A stretch of 64,000 nt of DNA from Hutsoniella sourekii ATCC 700629 (lineage in GTDB: Bacteria; Bacillota; Bacilli; Lactobacillales; Aerococcaceae): contig NZ_JADD01000003.1 in the NCBI RefSeq assembly GCF_000518205.1, positions 62,001 to 126,000 of the forward strand. Reading direction: 5' to 3'. The stretch's first letter is position 1; each line of letters begins with the position of its first letter. The position numbers and the translations under genes were made by a program. Below, in pieces: positions 9,113 through 17,061 of this stretch. Under the pieces are notes generated by a model that was given only the letters and a program-made list of their open reading frames with translations, ran no database searches and had not been told where the DNA came from.

Positions 9113-11755
9113 CTAATTCTGGAATGTTTTGCAACGCTTCTTCTCATAAAGAGCATTGAGCCCGACTAATACGAAACCAGCAAGGGAAGTTAGACCACCA
9201 TAAATGACTGCTTTTGGTCGGTAGCTTAATTCGACACGGTGGAATCCCTTGTTTACGGGGATAGCCATCAGAGTATCATCCAAAACGGGTAGGGGTTCGA
9301 CCGCTTGGCCATCCAATTGAATTTGCCAACTTTCGTCATAGGGAATGGTCATCAGCAAATAGCCTTGGTCTTGATTCGTTTGAATAGAACCACTGATATG
9401 GGTGTTAGAAAAGTGGTCTACTTTAAATAATTGATCTTTTTTTTCTGCAATCATCTGCTGGTACCGCTCTTCGTCAAATGAATAAAGATGGACTAGATTG
9501 GCTTTTAATTCGTCTTCTTTTAAGCTGAAACTAAAGGCATGCTGGCCCATTTGGTGATAACTTGCATTGGTAAGCTGGCGTTTTCTAAAGGTTCCATAGA
9601 AATTATATTTGGAGCCATCAAGTTTAAGCTCGACATTTTTACCACTAAACTGACTAGGTAAGGTGAAGTAATAAGGTCGATCGGTCGTAGTAAAGTTAAG
9701 GGTGACTTTTGCTTCCTGATCATCTCCTGCTAAGTTAGCGTAGGTGTAATAGTCTCCGTCGCCCTGATCAGTTACTTCTACATGGTCATATTCAACAGAA
9801 TCAAAACTTTGCTTTTGGAAGTAGGGTTGTCCGCTACCATTGTAGTCAATCAATCTTAAGAGTAATTCCTGGTTTTGAATCGGGAGATTCTCTTGAAACT
9901 GACTTGATTCAAGTACGATATCTGGGCTAACTTCCATAACCAGGCCTAGTCTGTCAATATTTTCTCTGATTAAATAACGATCAGCTTCTTGAATAATCGG
10001 ATAGGCTTCATTATCTAAATCTGTTGCTTCTTGATAGAGTTGATACTGGTCATCATTGGTATAATATGAAGCGTTGGCGGTTTTGTCAATGAGGTAACGA
10101 ACATTAAACAAATCATCTGTGAATAAAGTTCCATTAGTATAGACAGCAAATCCGGTGCCATCAGGTAGGCCTAAATGACCATAAAGACGTGGGACGTGAG
10201 CTTCTATGGTTGAACCAAAGTGGTCAAGTCCACTGTAATGACTATACATGGCTTCATTTTTTGTACGCATAAAGGTCTTGTTGATGCGGTAAAAGTCAGA
10301 TTCGTCATGTCGCAAGCCTGTGACTGCCTGATCCAATAACTGAGTGTAGTCTCTGAACTTGGATTGGTCGACATAAGACATTTCATTTAATATAAAAGCA
10401 GCATTTCCAGCTAGATCTACGCTGACCAATAGGAGCAATAAGCCTTCCTTCCATCTAATAGATGGGCTGGGGGCTTGTAAGATAATTAGACCAGTAATAA
10501 AGAATACTAGTGTAATTAAAATCTTTACCGGCTCTAGGAAGCTATAGGCATTGATCCATAAGTAAAAAATACAAACACCACTAAACGAAAGCAAGATTGC
10601 CAATAATTTCTTAATATTATAGGATTGTGGTCGCTTCACATAAGATTGAATCGCTAGAACAACCATAAAAAAGCTGGTTGTAAATGAAAATCTAAAATGA
10701 TACCAAATGGGAAATTGCCCCCCATGCCAGATTCGGTCAACAATTCGGTACCGGAAAGAGATAAAAAAGGCTAGAAAAATTAAACCAGCAATGATCTTGT
10801 CGGACCATTTGATTTTGCGATTTAAAAAATAAATGCCAAGCAAGACAAGGACTAGGGCTCCAACATAGAGATTGGGAGAACCTGATGACATTTCATCGAA
10901 ATTAAAGGCTCCAATAAACATCTTGGATAGAACGTCTTGGATACCATGGGCGGTTTCTAGGTTAAACTCCCATTTTAAATTGGCTCCCTTATTCTTAGTG
11001 ATCGAGTAAAGGGTAGGGATTAAAACGACAGCAGCGGATAAAACAGCTAATAGGGAGTTTTTGATAAAAATTAAGTACTGACCTAAGCTTTGCTTCCAGT
11101 TCCATTTGACTTGGTTTTCACTAATCAGGTAAATGGCATACATGGCTAGGAAGAGACATATCATATAGCCAATATAATAGTTAGAAACTAGCATTAGGGC
11201 AAGACTAGTAATATAAAGCCCACTCTTACCTTGCTGGAGTGATCGGTCTAAGCCCAAAGCAATAAGCGGAAGTAGGACCAAACCGTCTAACCACATAATG
11301 TTCAGGACAAAGACAACCATATAACTCATCAAGGCATAGCTTAAAGAAAAAACAGTATCCATTGGAAATTGTAATTGATATTTATGGCGAGCAAAATATT
11401 GAAAACTCAAACCTGTAGCAATAATTTTTAAGTAGGTAAGCAAGGTGACAGCCATATCGAAATTGCTTTCATTAAAGAAGAGTAGAATGAGATTAAAAGG
11501 GCTCATTAAATAATAAGCCCAAAGGCCCAACATCTCACCCCCAATGGCCTTTTGAAAGCTATATAAAAACATGGTAGGGTCCTTGGTTAAAGTTTCTTTA
11601 AATAAACTAAAAAAATCAATATATTGTTGGCCTAAGTCAACCGTTAATAATGTTTCATGGCCAAAGGGTATAAATTTGCAGAAGATGGCTATTCCCATTA
11701 AAATGAGGGAAAGTAAGGCAAAATTTATAAAGTATGGTTTCAATTTGTAAAACAT
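9113..11755 (-). CDS. yfhO: YfhO family membrane protein (probable teichoic-acid glycosylation)
   Basis: This 880-residue protein has about a dozen membrane helices in its first half. A large extracellular region (about 460-830) follows, and one C-terminal helix (VIYGGLTSLAGFVLVGLNAL) is close to the end. The N-terminal FGHETLLTVDLGQQYIDFF segment and the extracellular PYDESWQIQLDGQ segment are typical of YfhO. In Bacillus and Listeria, YfhO-type GT-C proteins are linked to transferring sugars from lipid carriers to lipoteichoic acid. The substrate here is unknown. An extended -10 promoter (TTTGCTATGAT on the minus strand, 11786-11796) lies 30 bases upstream and the ribosome site is GAGGTG. 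Confidence 0.85.
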   Translation of the reverse strand: MFYKLKPYFINFALLSLILMGIAIFCKFIPFGHETLLTVDLGQQYIDFFSLFKETLTKDPTMFLYSFQKAIGGEMLGLWAYYLMSPFNLILLFFNESNFDMAVTLLTYLKIIATGLSFQYFARHKYQLQFPMDTVFSLSYALMSYMVVFVLNIMWLDGLVLLPLIALGLDRSLQQGKSGLYITSLALMLVSNYYIGYMICLFLAMYAIYLISENQVKWNWKQSLGQYLIFIKNSLLAVLSAAVVLIPTLYSITKNKGANLKWEFNLETAHGIQDVLSKMFIGAFNFDEMSSGSPNLYVGALVLVLLGIYFLNRKIKWSDKIIAGLIFLAFFISFRYRIVDRIWHGGQFPIWYHFRFSFTTSFFMVVLAIQSYVKRPQSYNIKKLLAILLSFSGVCIFYLWINAYSFLEPVKILITLVFFITGLIILQAPSPSIRWKEGLLLLLVSVDLAGNAAFILNEMSYVDQSKFRDYTQLLDQAVTGLRHDESDFYRINKTFMRTKNEAMYSHYSGLDHFGSTIEAHVPRLYGHLGLPDGTGFAVYTNGTLFTDDLFNVRYLIDKTANASYYTNDDQYQLYQEATDLDNEAYPIIQEADRYLIRENIDRLGLVMEVSPDIVLESSQFQENLPIQNQELLLRLIDYNGSGQPYFQKQSFDSVEYDHVEVTDQGDGDYYTYANLAGDDQEAKVTLNFTTTDRPYYFTLPSQFSGKNVELKLDGSKYNFYGTFRKRQLTNASYHQMGQHAFSFSLKEDELKANLVHLYSFDEERYQQMIAEKKDQLFKVDHFSNTHISGSIQTNQDQGYLLMTIPYDESWQIQLDGQAVEPLPVLDDTLMAIPVNKGFHRVELSYRPKAVIYGGLTSLAGFVLVGLNALYEKKRCKTFQN

Positions 11756-11785
11756 ATTTTCACCTCTCTATTTTCACTGTCAACT

Positions 11786-11796
11786 ATCATAGCAAA
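11786..11796 (-). promoter_or_regulatory. Extended -10 promoter of yfhO
   Basis: Read on the minus strand, TTTGCTATGAT contains TGC directly before a -10 hexamer TATGAT (11786-11791). The -35 region is poor. It places the transcript start about 25 bases before the yfhO ATG. Confidence 0.6.
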
Positions 11797-11844
11797 AAAA
11801 GCAGTCAAGTTCACTAAAGCATCATTAAATGAATCTTGATTTTT

Positions 11845-11873
11845 TTGTGAAAGGAAGGATTATTTGCTATAAT
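11845..11873 (+). promoter_or_regulatory. Promoter of the class B PBP gene
   Basis: A -35 of TTGTGA (11845-11850), a 17-bp spacer and a perfect -10 TATAAT (11868-11873) preceded by TGC form a strong sigma-A promoter. The transcript would start near 11880, leaving a leader of about 65 bases. Confidence 0.8.
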
Positions 11874-11946
11874 TAATTGGATCTTTTGATATACTAGGTT
11901 AGATGTCACTAAAAGTGTGACTAGACTAATAGAAACGAGTGAGAGA

Positions 11947-14064
11947 ATGCCAAGATATAAAATCAAAAAAAATAAAAATCAATCGCATATCCCTAAACGA
12001 TTAAACTTGCTATTTTTTGTTGCCTTCTTGCTGTTTGGCGCTCTTTTTGTTCGTTTAGGATATCTCCAATTATATAACGGGGCTGCTTTTTCTAAGATGG
12101 TGGAAAGAACGGAATCGACCGTGTCGACCGGCTCTGTACCTAGAGGAATGATCTATGACAGTAAAGGGCGGATCATGGTAGGTAATCAGCCGGAATTGGC
12201 GATTCTATTTACCCGGGACCGGGATTCTCAAGTCTCTTCTCAAGATCTAATTAAGACAGCTACAGAGTTGGCTTCCTTGATTGAAGTGCCTATCTCTCAA
12301 TTAACTGAACGGGAGATGAAAGATTACTTTTTAGTGAAGAATGAGGATCTAGTGAATAGCCGACTTAGTAAAGACGAAAAGCAACTACCTGGACCGGAAC
12401 TCTATCAAGTTCAATTGGATCATATTTATTCTCAAGATTTAAACTTTTCAGATGCTGAGAAAAAGATTATTGTCTTGTTTAACCGGATGAATGGTGCCTA
12501 TGCCTTGTCAACGGTTACGGTTAAGAACCAGAACGTAACTCAAGAGGAAGTGGCTAGGGTGAGTGAACAGCTGGGGAATTTACCAGGGATCACAATTGGT
12601 ACTGACTGGCAACGAACTTACCCTGAAGGACAAATGTTACGATCCATATTTGGTCAGGTTTCTTCCGAACAGCTCGGCTTACCTAGTGAACAAGCCAAGA
12701 CCTACTTAGGGCGTGGTTATGCTATGAATGATCGGGTCGGAATTTCTTATCTAGAGCAAGAATATGAGGATGCTTTGAGAGGAACTAAGGCTGAATACAA
12801 TATTGTTACCAATTCTGCTGATGATATCTTATCAAATGAAGTTATTTATGAGGGGCGCAAGGGTGACAATTTGGTCATGACTATTGACCGCGATTTTCAA
12901 AAGAAGATTGAGGAAATAGCTGAAGATGAGTTAAAAAACATGACCAACCGTGGCCTCAATGACCGAGTCTACATCACGGCTATTAATCCTAAAAATGGGG
13001 ATGTATTAGGTGTAGCTGGTAAACGATTTGAATACGATGAAAAAACCGACTCCTATAATTATGACAAAATCGTTGATGATGCCTTAGGTGCAATTAATAC
13101 AAGTTATGGTATGGGATCTTCAGTGAAGCCCGCCATGGTTTCCATGGGCTACCAAGAAGGTGTGATTAGCTTAGATAATAATCGCATTATCGATGAGCCA
13201 TTGAAATTCCAAGCCTCTCAGGAGAAGTCCTCTGTATTCAACCGATCCGGACGGATGGAGATTGATGATATTGAAGCTTTACAAAAGTCTTCAAACATTT
13301 ATATGATCAAGCTAGCGATGCGTATTGGGGGACAAACCGAGTATGAACGTGATGGTGGCTTGACGATTAAAGCCTCAACGATCGATATTTTGAGAGGTCA
13401 CTTTGCTGAGTACGGACTAGGAACCAAGACAGGAATTGACCTTCCGAATGAATCGGAAGGATTCAGCCCAGATAGCGACCAGTTAGTTTCTGCCTTAGAC
13501 TTGTCCTATGGTCAGTTTGACCTTTACACGCCGCTTCAAATGGCGCAATATGTCTCAACTATTGCTAATGGGGGTATTCGTTACTCACCAAGACTAGTTA
13601 AACAAATTCGAGGTACTGATGCCAATGGTCACTTAGGGGATGTTCTAGAAGATATTGAACCGAAAGTGATGAACGTTATCCCGATTGATGCGGCAGCTAT
13701 GAAACGGATTCAAGATGGGATGTATCAAGTATCACATACCAATGACGGAACGGCCAGATACTATTTCCAAAATTATCCGCTCCATGTCGGATCTAAAACT
13801 GGTACGACCGAGGCCTTCTATGCTGGTCCAATCAAGTACGCTGCTAATCAACCGGTAACTAATGCGACTTATGTAGGGTATGCACCTTTTGAGAACCCTG
13901 AAATTGCGATTAGTGTTATTGTTCCTTACCTTGAAGAAGCGTCTTGGGGACGTGAATCAACCCGAATTGCTCACCGAGTGATGAATGCTTACTTTGGTTC
14001 TAAGAGTGATACGAAAGCTCAAATTGAATCTTATCTATCCACTTTCCAAGAACCCGCTTCGTAA
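11947..14064 (+). CDS. Class B penicillin-binding protein (PBP2/PBP2b type transpeptidase)
   Basis: A 705-residue bitopic protein with a basic cytoplasmic tail, one membrane helix (about 19-42) followed by LGYLQLYNG, the dimerisation domain with VPRGMIYDSKGR, and a C-terminal transpeptidase domain. Active-site motifs are S391-S-V-K394, SSN (in KSSNIYMIK) and KTGT (in VGSKTGTTEAF), so it should be active and bind beta-lactams. PBPs of this form act in elongation, cross-linking new peptidoglycan beside RodA. The ATG at 11947 gives the usual short tail; a GTG at 11917 is an alternative. The ribosome site is weak (GAGTGAGAG). Confidence 0.93.
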   Translation: MPRYKIKKNKNQSHIPKRLNLLFFVAFLLFGALFVRLGYLQLYNGAAFSKMVERTESTVSTGSVPRGMIYDSKGRIMVGNQPELAILFTRDRDSQVSSQDLIKTATELASLIEVPISQLTEREMKDYFLVKNEDLVNSRLSKDEKQLPGPELYQVQLDHIYSQDLNFSDAEKKIIVLFNRMNGAYALSTVTVKNQNVTQEEVARVSEQLGNLPGITIGTDWQRTYPEGQMLRSIFGQVSSEQLGLPSEQAKTYLGRGYAMNDRVGISYLEQEYEDALRGTKAEYNIVTNSADDILSNEVIYEGRKGDNLVMTIDRDFQKKIEEIAEDELKNMTNRGLNDRVYITAINPKNGDVLGVAGKRFEYDEKTDSYNYDKIVDDALGAINTSYGMGSSVKPAMVSMGYQEGVISLDNNRIIDEPLKFQASQEKSSVFNRSGRMEIDDIEALQKSSNIYMIKLAMRIGGQTEYERDGGLTIKASTIDILRGHFAEYGLGTKTGIDLPNESEGFSPDSDQLVSALDLSYGQFDLYTPLQMAQYVSTIANGGIRYSPRLVKQIRGTDANGHLGDVLEDIEPKVMNVIPIDAAAMKRIQDGMYQVSHTNDGTARYYFQNYPLHVGSKTGTTEAFYAGPIKYAANQPVTNATYVGYAPFENPEIAISVIVPYLEEASWGRESTRIAHRVMNAYFGSKSDTKAQIESYLSTFQEPAS

Positions 14065-14073
14065 TAAAAATAT

Positions 14074-14139
14074 AACTCCCAGCTTAGGAAACCGACAATC
14101 AATGATGACTGGATTGGATTGCTAAGCAGGGAGTTTTTA
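14074..14139 (+). terminator. Terminator of the PBP gene
   Basis: AACTCCC-A-GCTTAG (14074-14087) pairs with CTAAGC-A-GGGAGTT (14122-14135), leaving one A-A mismatch and a loop of 34 bases. The second arm runs into TTTTT. It ends the PBP transcript. Confidence 0.75.
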
Positions 14140-14194
14140 CTTTAAAAATTCTTATAACTTCCGACAGTTTTGAAGTGTTACAAATAATTTCCTA

Positions 14195-14287
14195 AAAAAG
14201 CCGCACATTTTGTTAGCAATCAGGGACGGGGCAAATCCCTTCAATGGGATCTGCCGTAGTCCACTAAAACAAAATGTACGACTTTTT
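14195..14287 (-). repeat. 93-bp compound inverted repeat; probable structured terminator or small repeat element
   Basis: Outer arms of 20 bases (14195-14214 and 14268-14287) enclose a second hairpin, in which GGAC pairs with GTCC and GCAAATCCC faces GGGATCTGC around the loop TTCAAT. The outer arms differ at two positions and the inner arms at one. All three are C-A mismatches in plus-strand RNA but G-U pairs in minus-strand RNA, so the minus transcript folds completely and ends in GGCUUUUUU. It lies just downstream of the minus-strand pair ending at 14333 and may be its terminator. A miniature repeat element is the alternative. Confidence 0.6.
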
Positions 14288-14332
14288 GATTTAATTATTA
14301 AGCTATGTATTTGATCTGTTTAAATAGATAAA

Positions 14333-14935
14333 TTAATAGTAATAATAGGCACCATTAGTAATAATAGAAGCTATGTCATGGATACTCATATCAGAGTTTA
14401 ATTCGTAGGTTCCAGTTTGAATAGCTGCATCGAGTCCCCATTCATCGATTAAGGCTTGGAATTCACTTGCAGAATTGATGAAGCCTTCAGCTTCTAATTG
14501 ACTAGCAATTTCTGAAGAGGTTTGTCCACTGACCACTTCAAAGCTACCATCAAGTTCAGGTTGAGCTTGGGCAGGTTCACCTGCGTTTTCCGGTGTTTCT
14601 TCAGTATTGCTCTCATCGTTAGGGTTAGCATTAGACGCTAGACTCGCCGTTGAACTTGATTGAGCGGTAGTTGAACTAGAAGATTGCTCACTTAAACTAC
14701 GTTTAGCTTCCTGATTAGCAGATTGTGCCTCTTGAAGAGAAGCATTCTCATCTTTAAGCGAGATAATTTCTTTTTCCTGGGAAGCTAATTGCGATTCGGC
14801 GTTAGAGTTAGAAACGAGTTGATTGACTTTTGTTCCCATCGGAGAGTTTCCTTGGGCAAAGATAGCAAATGCGCCAGTCAAAATTGCAGCAATTAGGAAG
14901 CCGATACCTAAGGAACGTAATGATTGTCTATTCAT
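14333..14935 (-). CDS. Membrane-anchored protein with MltG-like LysM-type N-terminal domain only
   Basis: A 200-residue protein with a membrane helix at about 8-29. A coiled-coil segment (about 45-80) and a Ser/Ala-rich linker (about 80-125) follow. The C-terminal module has FEVVSGQTSSEIASQLEAEGFINSASEFQALIDEWGL, which resembles the LysM-like domain preceding the catalytic part of MltG/YceG. The lytic transglycosylase domain itself is absent, so no cleavage activity is expected. It could bind peptidoglycan or partner with a full MltG elsewhere. It ends oddly in four tyrosines. AGGAAG precedes the ATG, and the previous gene ends 18 bases upstream. Confidence 0.7.
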   Translation of the reverse strand: MNRQSLRSLGIGFLIAAILTGAFAIFAQGNSPMGTKVNQLVSNSNAESQLASQEKEIISLKDENASLQEAQSANQEAKRSLSEQSSSSTTAQSSSTASLASNANPNDESNTEETPENAGEPAQAQPELDGSFEVVSGQTSSEIASQLEAEGFINSASEFQALIDEWGLDAAIQTGTYELNSDMSIHDIASIITNGAYYYY

Positions 14936-14953
14936 TCGACACTTCCTTTCAAA

Positions 14954-15334
14954 TTAACGATTTTCAATGTAGTCATCGACCACTTTTTGGATGGTCAAGG
15001 TATTTAAGTTAACCGACTGACTAATTTCATGCATTGTATATCCTTGGGAATAATATTGAATAATCTGATCCCGGGCTTCAGCTGATACTGGTTCTAATAC
15101 CATCTCAACTTCAGCAGGTTGGGCCACTAAGACATCTTGTCCTTCACCACTAGCAATGTATTGCTCTAAATCAGTTAGGCGTTGCTTAATAGTAAATAAC
15201 TCTTCTGATTGTTGAGCTGTGTATTCATCAATTTGTTCTTCTACTTCATCTAGATCATTATCTGCAAAGAAGGATGCAATCATTAAAATGATAGCAATAA
15301 CAACTAAAATAATGACTAAAATCCAAATATCCAT
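14954..15334 (-). CDS. Small membrane protein with coiled coil and HTH-like C terminus (DUF6115-like)
   Basis: The 126-residue product has one N-terminal membrane helix (about 3-23), an acidic coiled coil (about 26-62), and a C-terminal YSQGYTMHEISQSVNLNTLTIQKVVDDY segment. That segment looks like the compact helix-turn-helix ending DUF6115/SwrB-like proteins. The function is unknown. I start at MDIWILV because AGAGGTG lies 6 bases before that ATG; an upstream ATG at 15361 lacks a site. It is cotranscribed with the MltG-like gene. Confidence 0.65.
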   Translation of the reverse strand: MDIWILVIILVVIAIILMIASFFADNDLDEVEEQIDEYTAQQSEELFTIKQRLTDLEQYIASGEGQDVLVAQPAEVEMVLEPVSAEARDQIIQYYSQGYTMHEISQSVNLNTLTIQKVVDDYIENR

Positions 15335-15469
15335 AGGACACCTCTTTCTATTAGTAATCATTAACTATTTTAACAGATATAACATGCAATTCCAATATTA
15401 AAGCTGGATCAATTCGCTAAATTTCTGAGAATATTTTAAAAAAGACTGGTAAGTAAAAAGGCTATTTGC

Positions 15470-15475
15470 TATAAT
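15470..15475 (+). promoter_or_regulatory. Extended -10 promoter of rpmG
   Basis: ATTTGCTATAAT contains TGC plus a perfect TATAAT at 15470-15475. The -35 at 17 bp (TGGTAA) is weak. The same TTTGCTATAAT string occurs in front of three other genes in this window. Confidence 0.65.
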
Positions 15476-15530
15476 AATTTAGTATTCTTAATTTAAACGA
15501 AGAAAATATCTGACATTAGGAGGTTTGAAC

Positions 15531-15683
15531 ATGCGAGTAAATATTAACTTGGAATGTACTGAATGTGGTGAACGTAACTACCTGACAGTTAAGAATAGAC
15601 GTAATAACCCAGACCGTCTTGAAAAGAAAAAATATTGCCCAAGAGAGCGCAAAGTAACTTTACACCGTGAAGTGAAAAAATAA
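15531..15683 (+). CDS. rpmG: 50S ribosomal protein L33
   Basis: A 50-residue [20 protein letters not shown] onward, is a clear L33 with [15 protein letters not shown] and a basic end. L33 sits near the ribosomal E site. It has AGGAGG 6 bases before the ATG. Zn-binding L33 has two CxxC pairs. Here C9 and C12 are intact, but the second pair is C36-P-R-E39, so one zinc ligand is replaced by glutamate. It is a monocistronic unit with its own promoter and terminator. Confidence 0.95.
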   Translation: MRVNINLECTECGERNYLTVKNRRNNPDRLEKKKYCPRERKVTLHREVKK

Positions 15684-15695
15684 GCTCATGATTTT

Positions 15696-15724
15696 AAGCT
15701 ACCCAATATTGGGTAGCTTTTTTT
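15696..15724 (+). terminator. Intrinsic terminator of rpmG
   Basis: AAGCTACCC (15696-15704) pairs with GGGTAGCTT (15711-15719) around AATATT, followed by a seven-T tract. Textbook rho-independent terminator. Confidence 0.92.
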
Positions 15725-15807
15725 GTCAATCATTGTCTTTGTTATTAAACGTGGTTATCATTAATTGAATATGATAGAATGTGTCTAGTATGGCAAAGGA
15801 GGCGCTT

Positions 15808-16395
15808 ATGGAAAATAAAAAAGCAATTCGTTGCCGAGTTTTAGATCTTTTGCGTGATATACATCCTAGTCAGCGTCAAATATGGGAAGCTGACTTATCT
15901 GAGTATTTACTAAATTATGTGAAGCAAAATAAAATTCGAAAAATTGGCTTTTACTACGGCTTTCATCCTGAAATTGATACCTATCCAATGATGCAAAGGC
16001 TATTAGACTTAGGTTTAGAAATTTATTTGCCGCGTATTCAAGATGATAGGCAGATGACCTTCCACCTCTATCAAGGGGATAGCCATATTGAGATAGTTCA
16101 AAAACGAATTCGCCAACCCAAATCATCGTGTCCGATGATTGAGGGAGCTCAAATAGATTTATTGGTGGTGCCTGGTGTGGCTTTTGACTTGGAAGGCAAT
16201 CGAATTGGTTTTGGTGGCGGCTATTATGATCGTTACCTTGCCCAAAACTCGGTAGCTACATTATCCCTGGTTCTGCCGGTACAAGTGTTTGAAGCCCCAT
16301 CTTGGAGCCAAGACCGGTATGATTTGCCAGTTGACAAACTATTAATACATCGAGGGCAAATCGTTCATTGCAGGAGGGACCGTTTTGAAATCTAA
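15808..16395 (+). CDS. 5-formyltetrahydrofolate cyclo-ligase
   Basis: A 195-residue member of the family that converts 5-formyl-THF to 5,10-methenyl-THF with ATP in folate metabolism. The signatures are GFYYGFHPEIDTYPMM, the PxVAFD-like LLVVPGVAFDLEGNRIGFGGGYYDRYL and a basic N terminus. AAAGGAGG at 15796-15803 sits 4 bases before the ATG at 15808; the upstream GTG frame start lacks a site. The 3' end overlaps the rhomboid gene by 11 bases. The same rpmG, cyclo-ligase, rhomboid, glucokinase order is common in Firmicutes. Confidence 0.92.
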   Translation: MENKKAIRCRVLDLLRDIHPSQRQIWEADLSEYLLNYVKQNKIRKIGFYYGFHPEIDTYPMMQRLLDLGLEIYLPRIQDDRQMTFHLYQGDSHIEIVQKRIRQPKSSCPMIEGAQIDLLVVPGVAFDLEGNRIGFGGGYYDRYLAQNSVATLSLVLPVQVFEAPSWSQDRYDLPVDKLLIHRGQIVHCRRDRFEI

Positions 16396-17053
16396 AACTT
16401 ATATCACTCATTTACTATTAGTTATCAACCTTGCTGTTTATTTCTTCATGCTTTTTAAATTTGGTACGACAGAAAATTCACTGGTCTTGATGAAGATGGG
16501 AGCGAATTTTGCCCCCTTAGTCTGGATAGAAGGTGAATGGTGGCGACTTATATCAGCAGCCTTTATTCATATTGGTATCACTCACTTGCTGATGAATATG
16601 ATTTCTCTTTATTTTATTGGTCAAGATTTAGAAAAGATTATCGGACCTTGGCGATTTTTAATCCTTTATATGGTATCAGCCATTGGAGGAAACTTATTCT
16701 CGCTTGTTTTTTCATCCGGGGCTGTTTCAGCAGGGGCTTCTACAGCTATATTTGGGATGTTTGCAGCCTACATTGGCCTGGCTAAGATGAATAGCCACTT
16801 AGAATTTTTACAAGCACGCGCGACCAGCTATTCGGTCTTAATATTGATTAATTTTATCAATGGTTTTCTAAGTCCTGGGATTGACAATTGGGGGCATTTC
16901 GGCGGTGCCTTGTATGGCTTTATAGTTACGTTTGTATTGGGATCTAGTACCAGTGAAAAGTCGATCAGTAAGGTCTCAATCTTTGCGATGCTTTTGCTTG
17001 TTCTTATTTCCTTTGTAATACTGGGATACGGAAAAATGAGTTTTACTTATTAG
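16385..17053 (+). CDS. Rhomboid-family intramembrane serine protease
   Basis: A 222-residue protein with about six membrane helices and a rhomboid core. The catalytic serine is S119 in AGASTAIFG and the catalytic histidine H171 in NWGHFGG, with the supporting HIGITHLLMNM segment (His-x3-His-x3-Asn) earlier. It should cleave membrane-spanning substrates in the bilayer. It is the GluP/YqgP type by neighbourhood but lacks the long soluble N-terminal domain of B. subtilis GluP. The start is a TTG at 16385, 6 bases after AGGAGGG, lying inside the end of the preceding gene. Confidence 0.92.
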   Translation: MKSKTYITHLLLVINLAVYFFMLFKFGTTENSLVLMKMGANFAPLVWIEGEWWRLISAAFIHIGITHLLMNMISLYFIGQDLEKIIGPWRFLILYMVSAIGGNLFSLVFSSGAVSAGASTAIFGMFAAYIGLAKMNSHLEFLQARATSYSVLILINFINGFLSPGIDNWGHFGGALYGFIVTFVLGSSTSEKSISKVSIFAMLLLVLISFVILGYGKMSFTY

Positions 17054-17061
17054 GAGGAGTC

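Noticed and set aside
14195-14287. Known small RNA classes (SRP RNA, 6S RNA, tmRNA, T-box)
   Set aside because: None of their conserved cores is present in either strand; only the hairpin architecture is supported.
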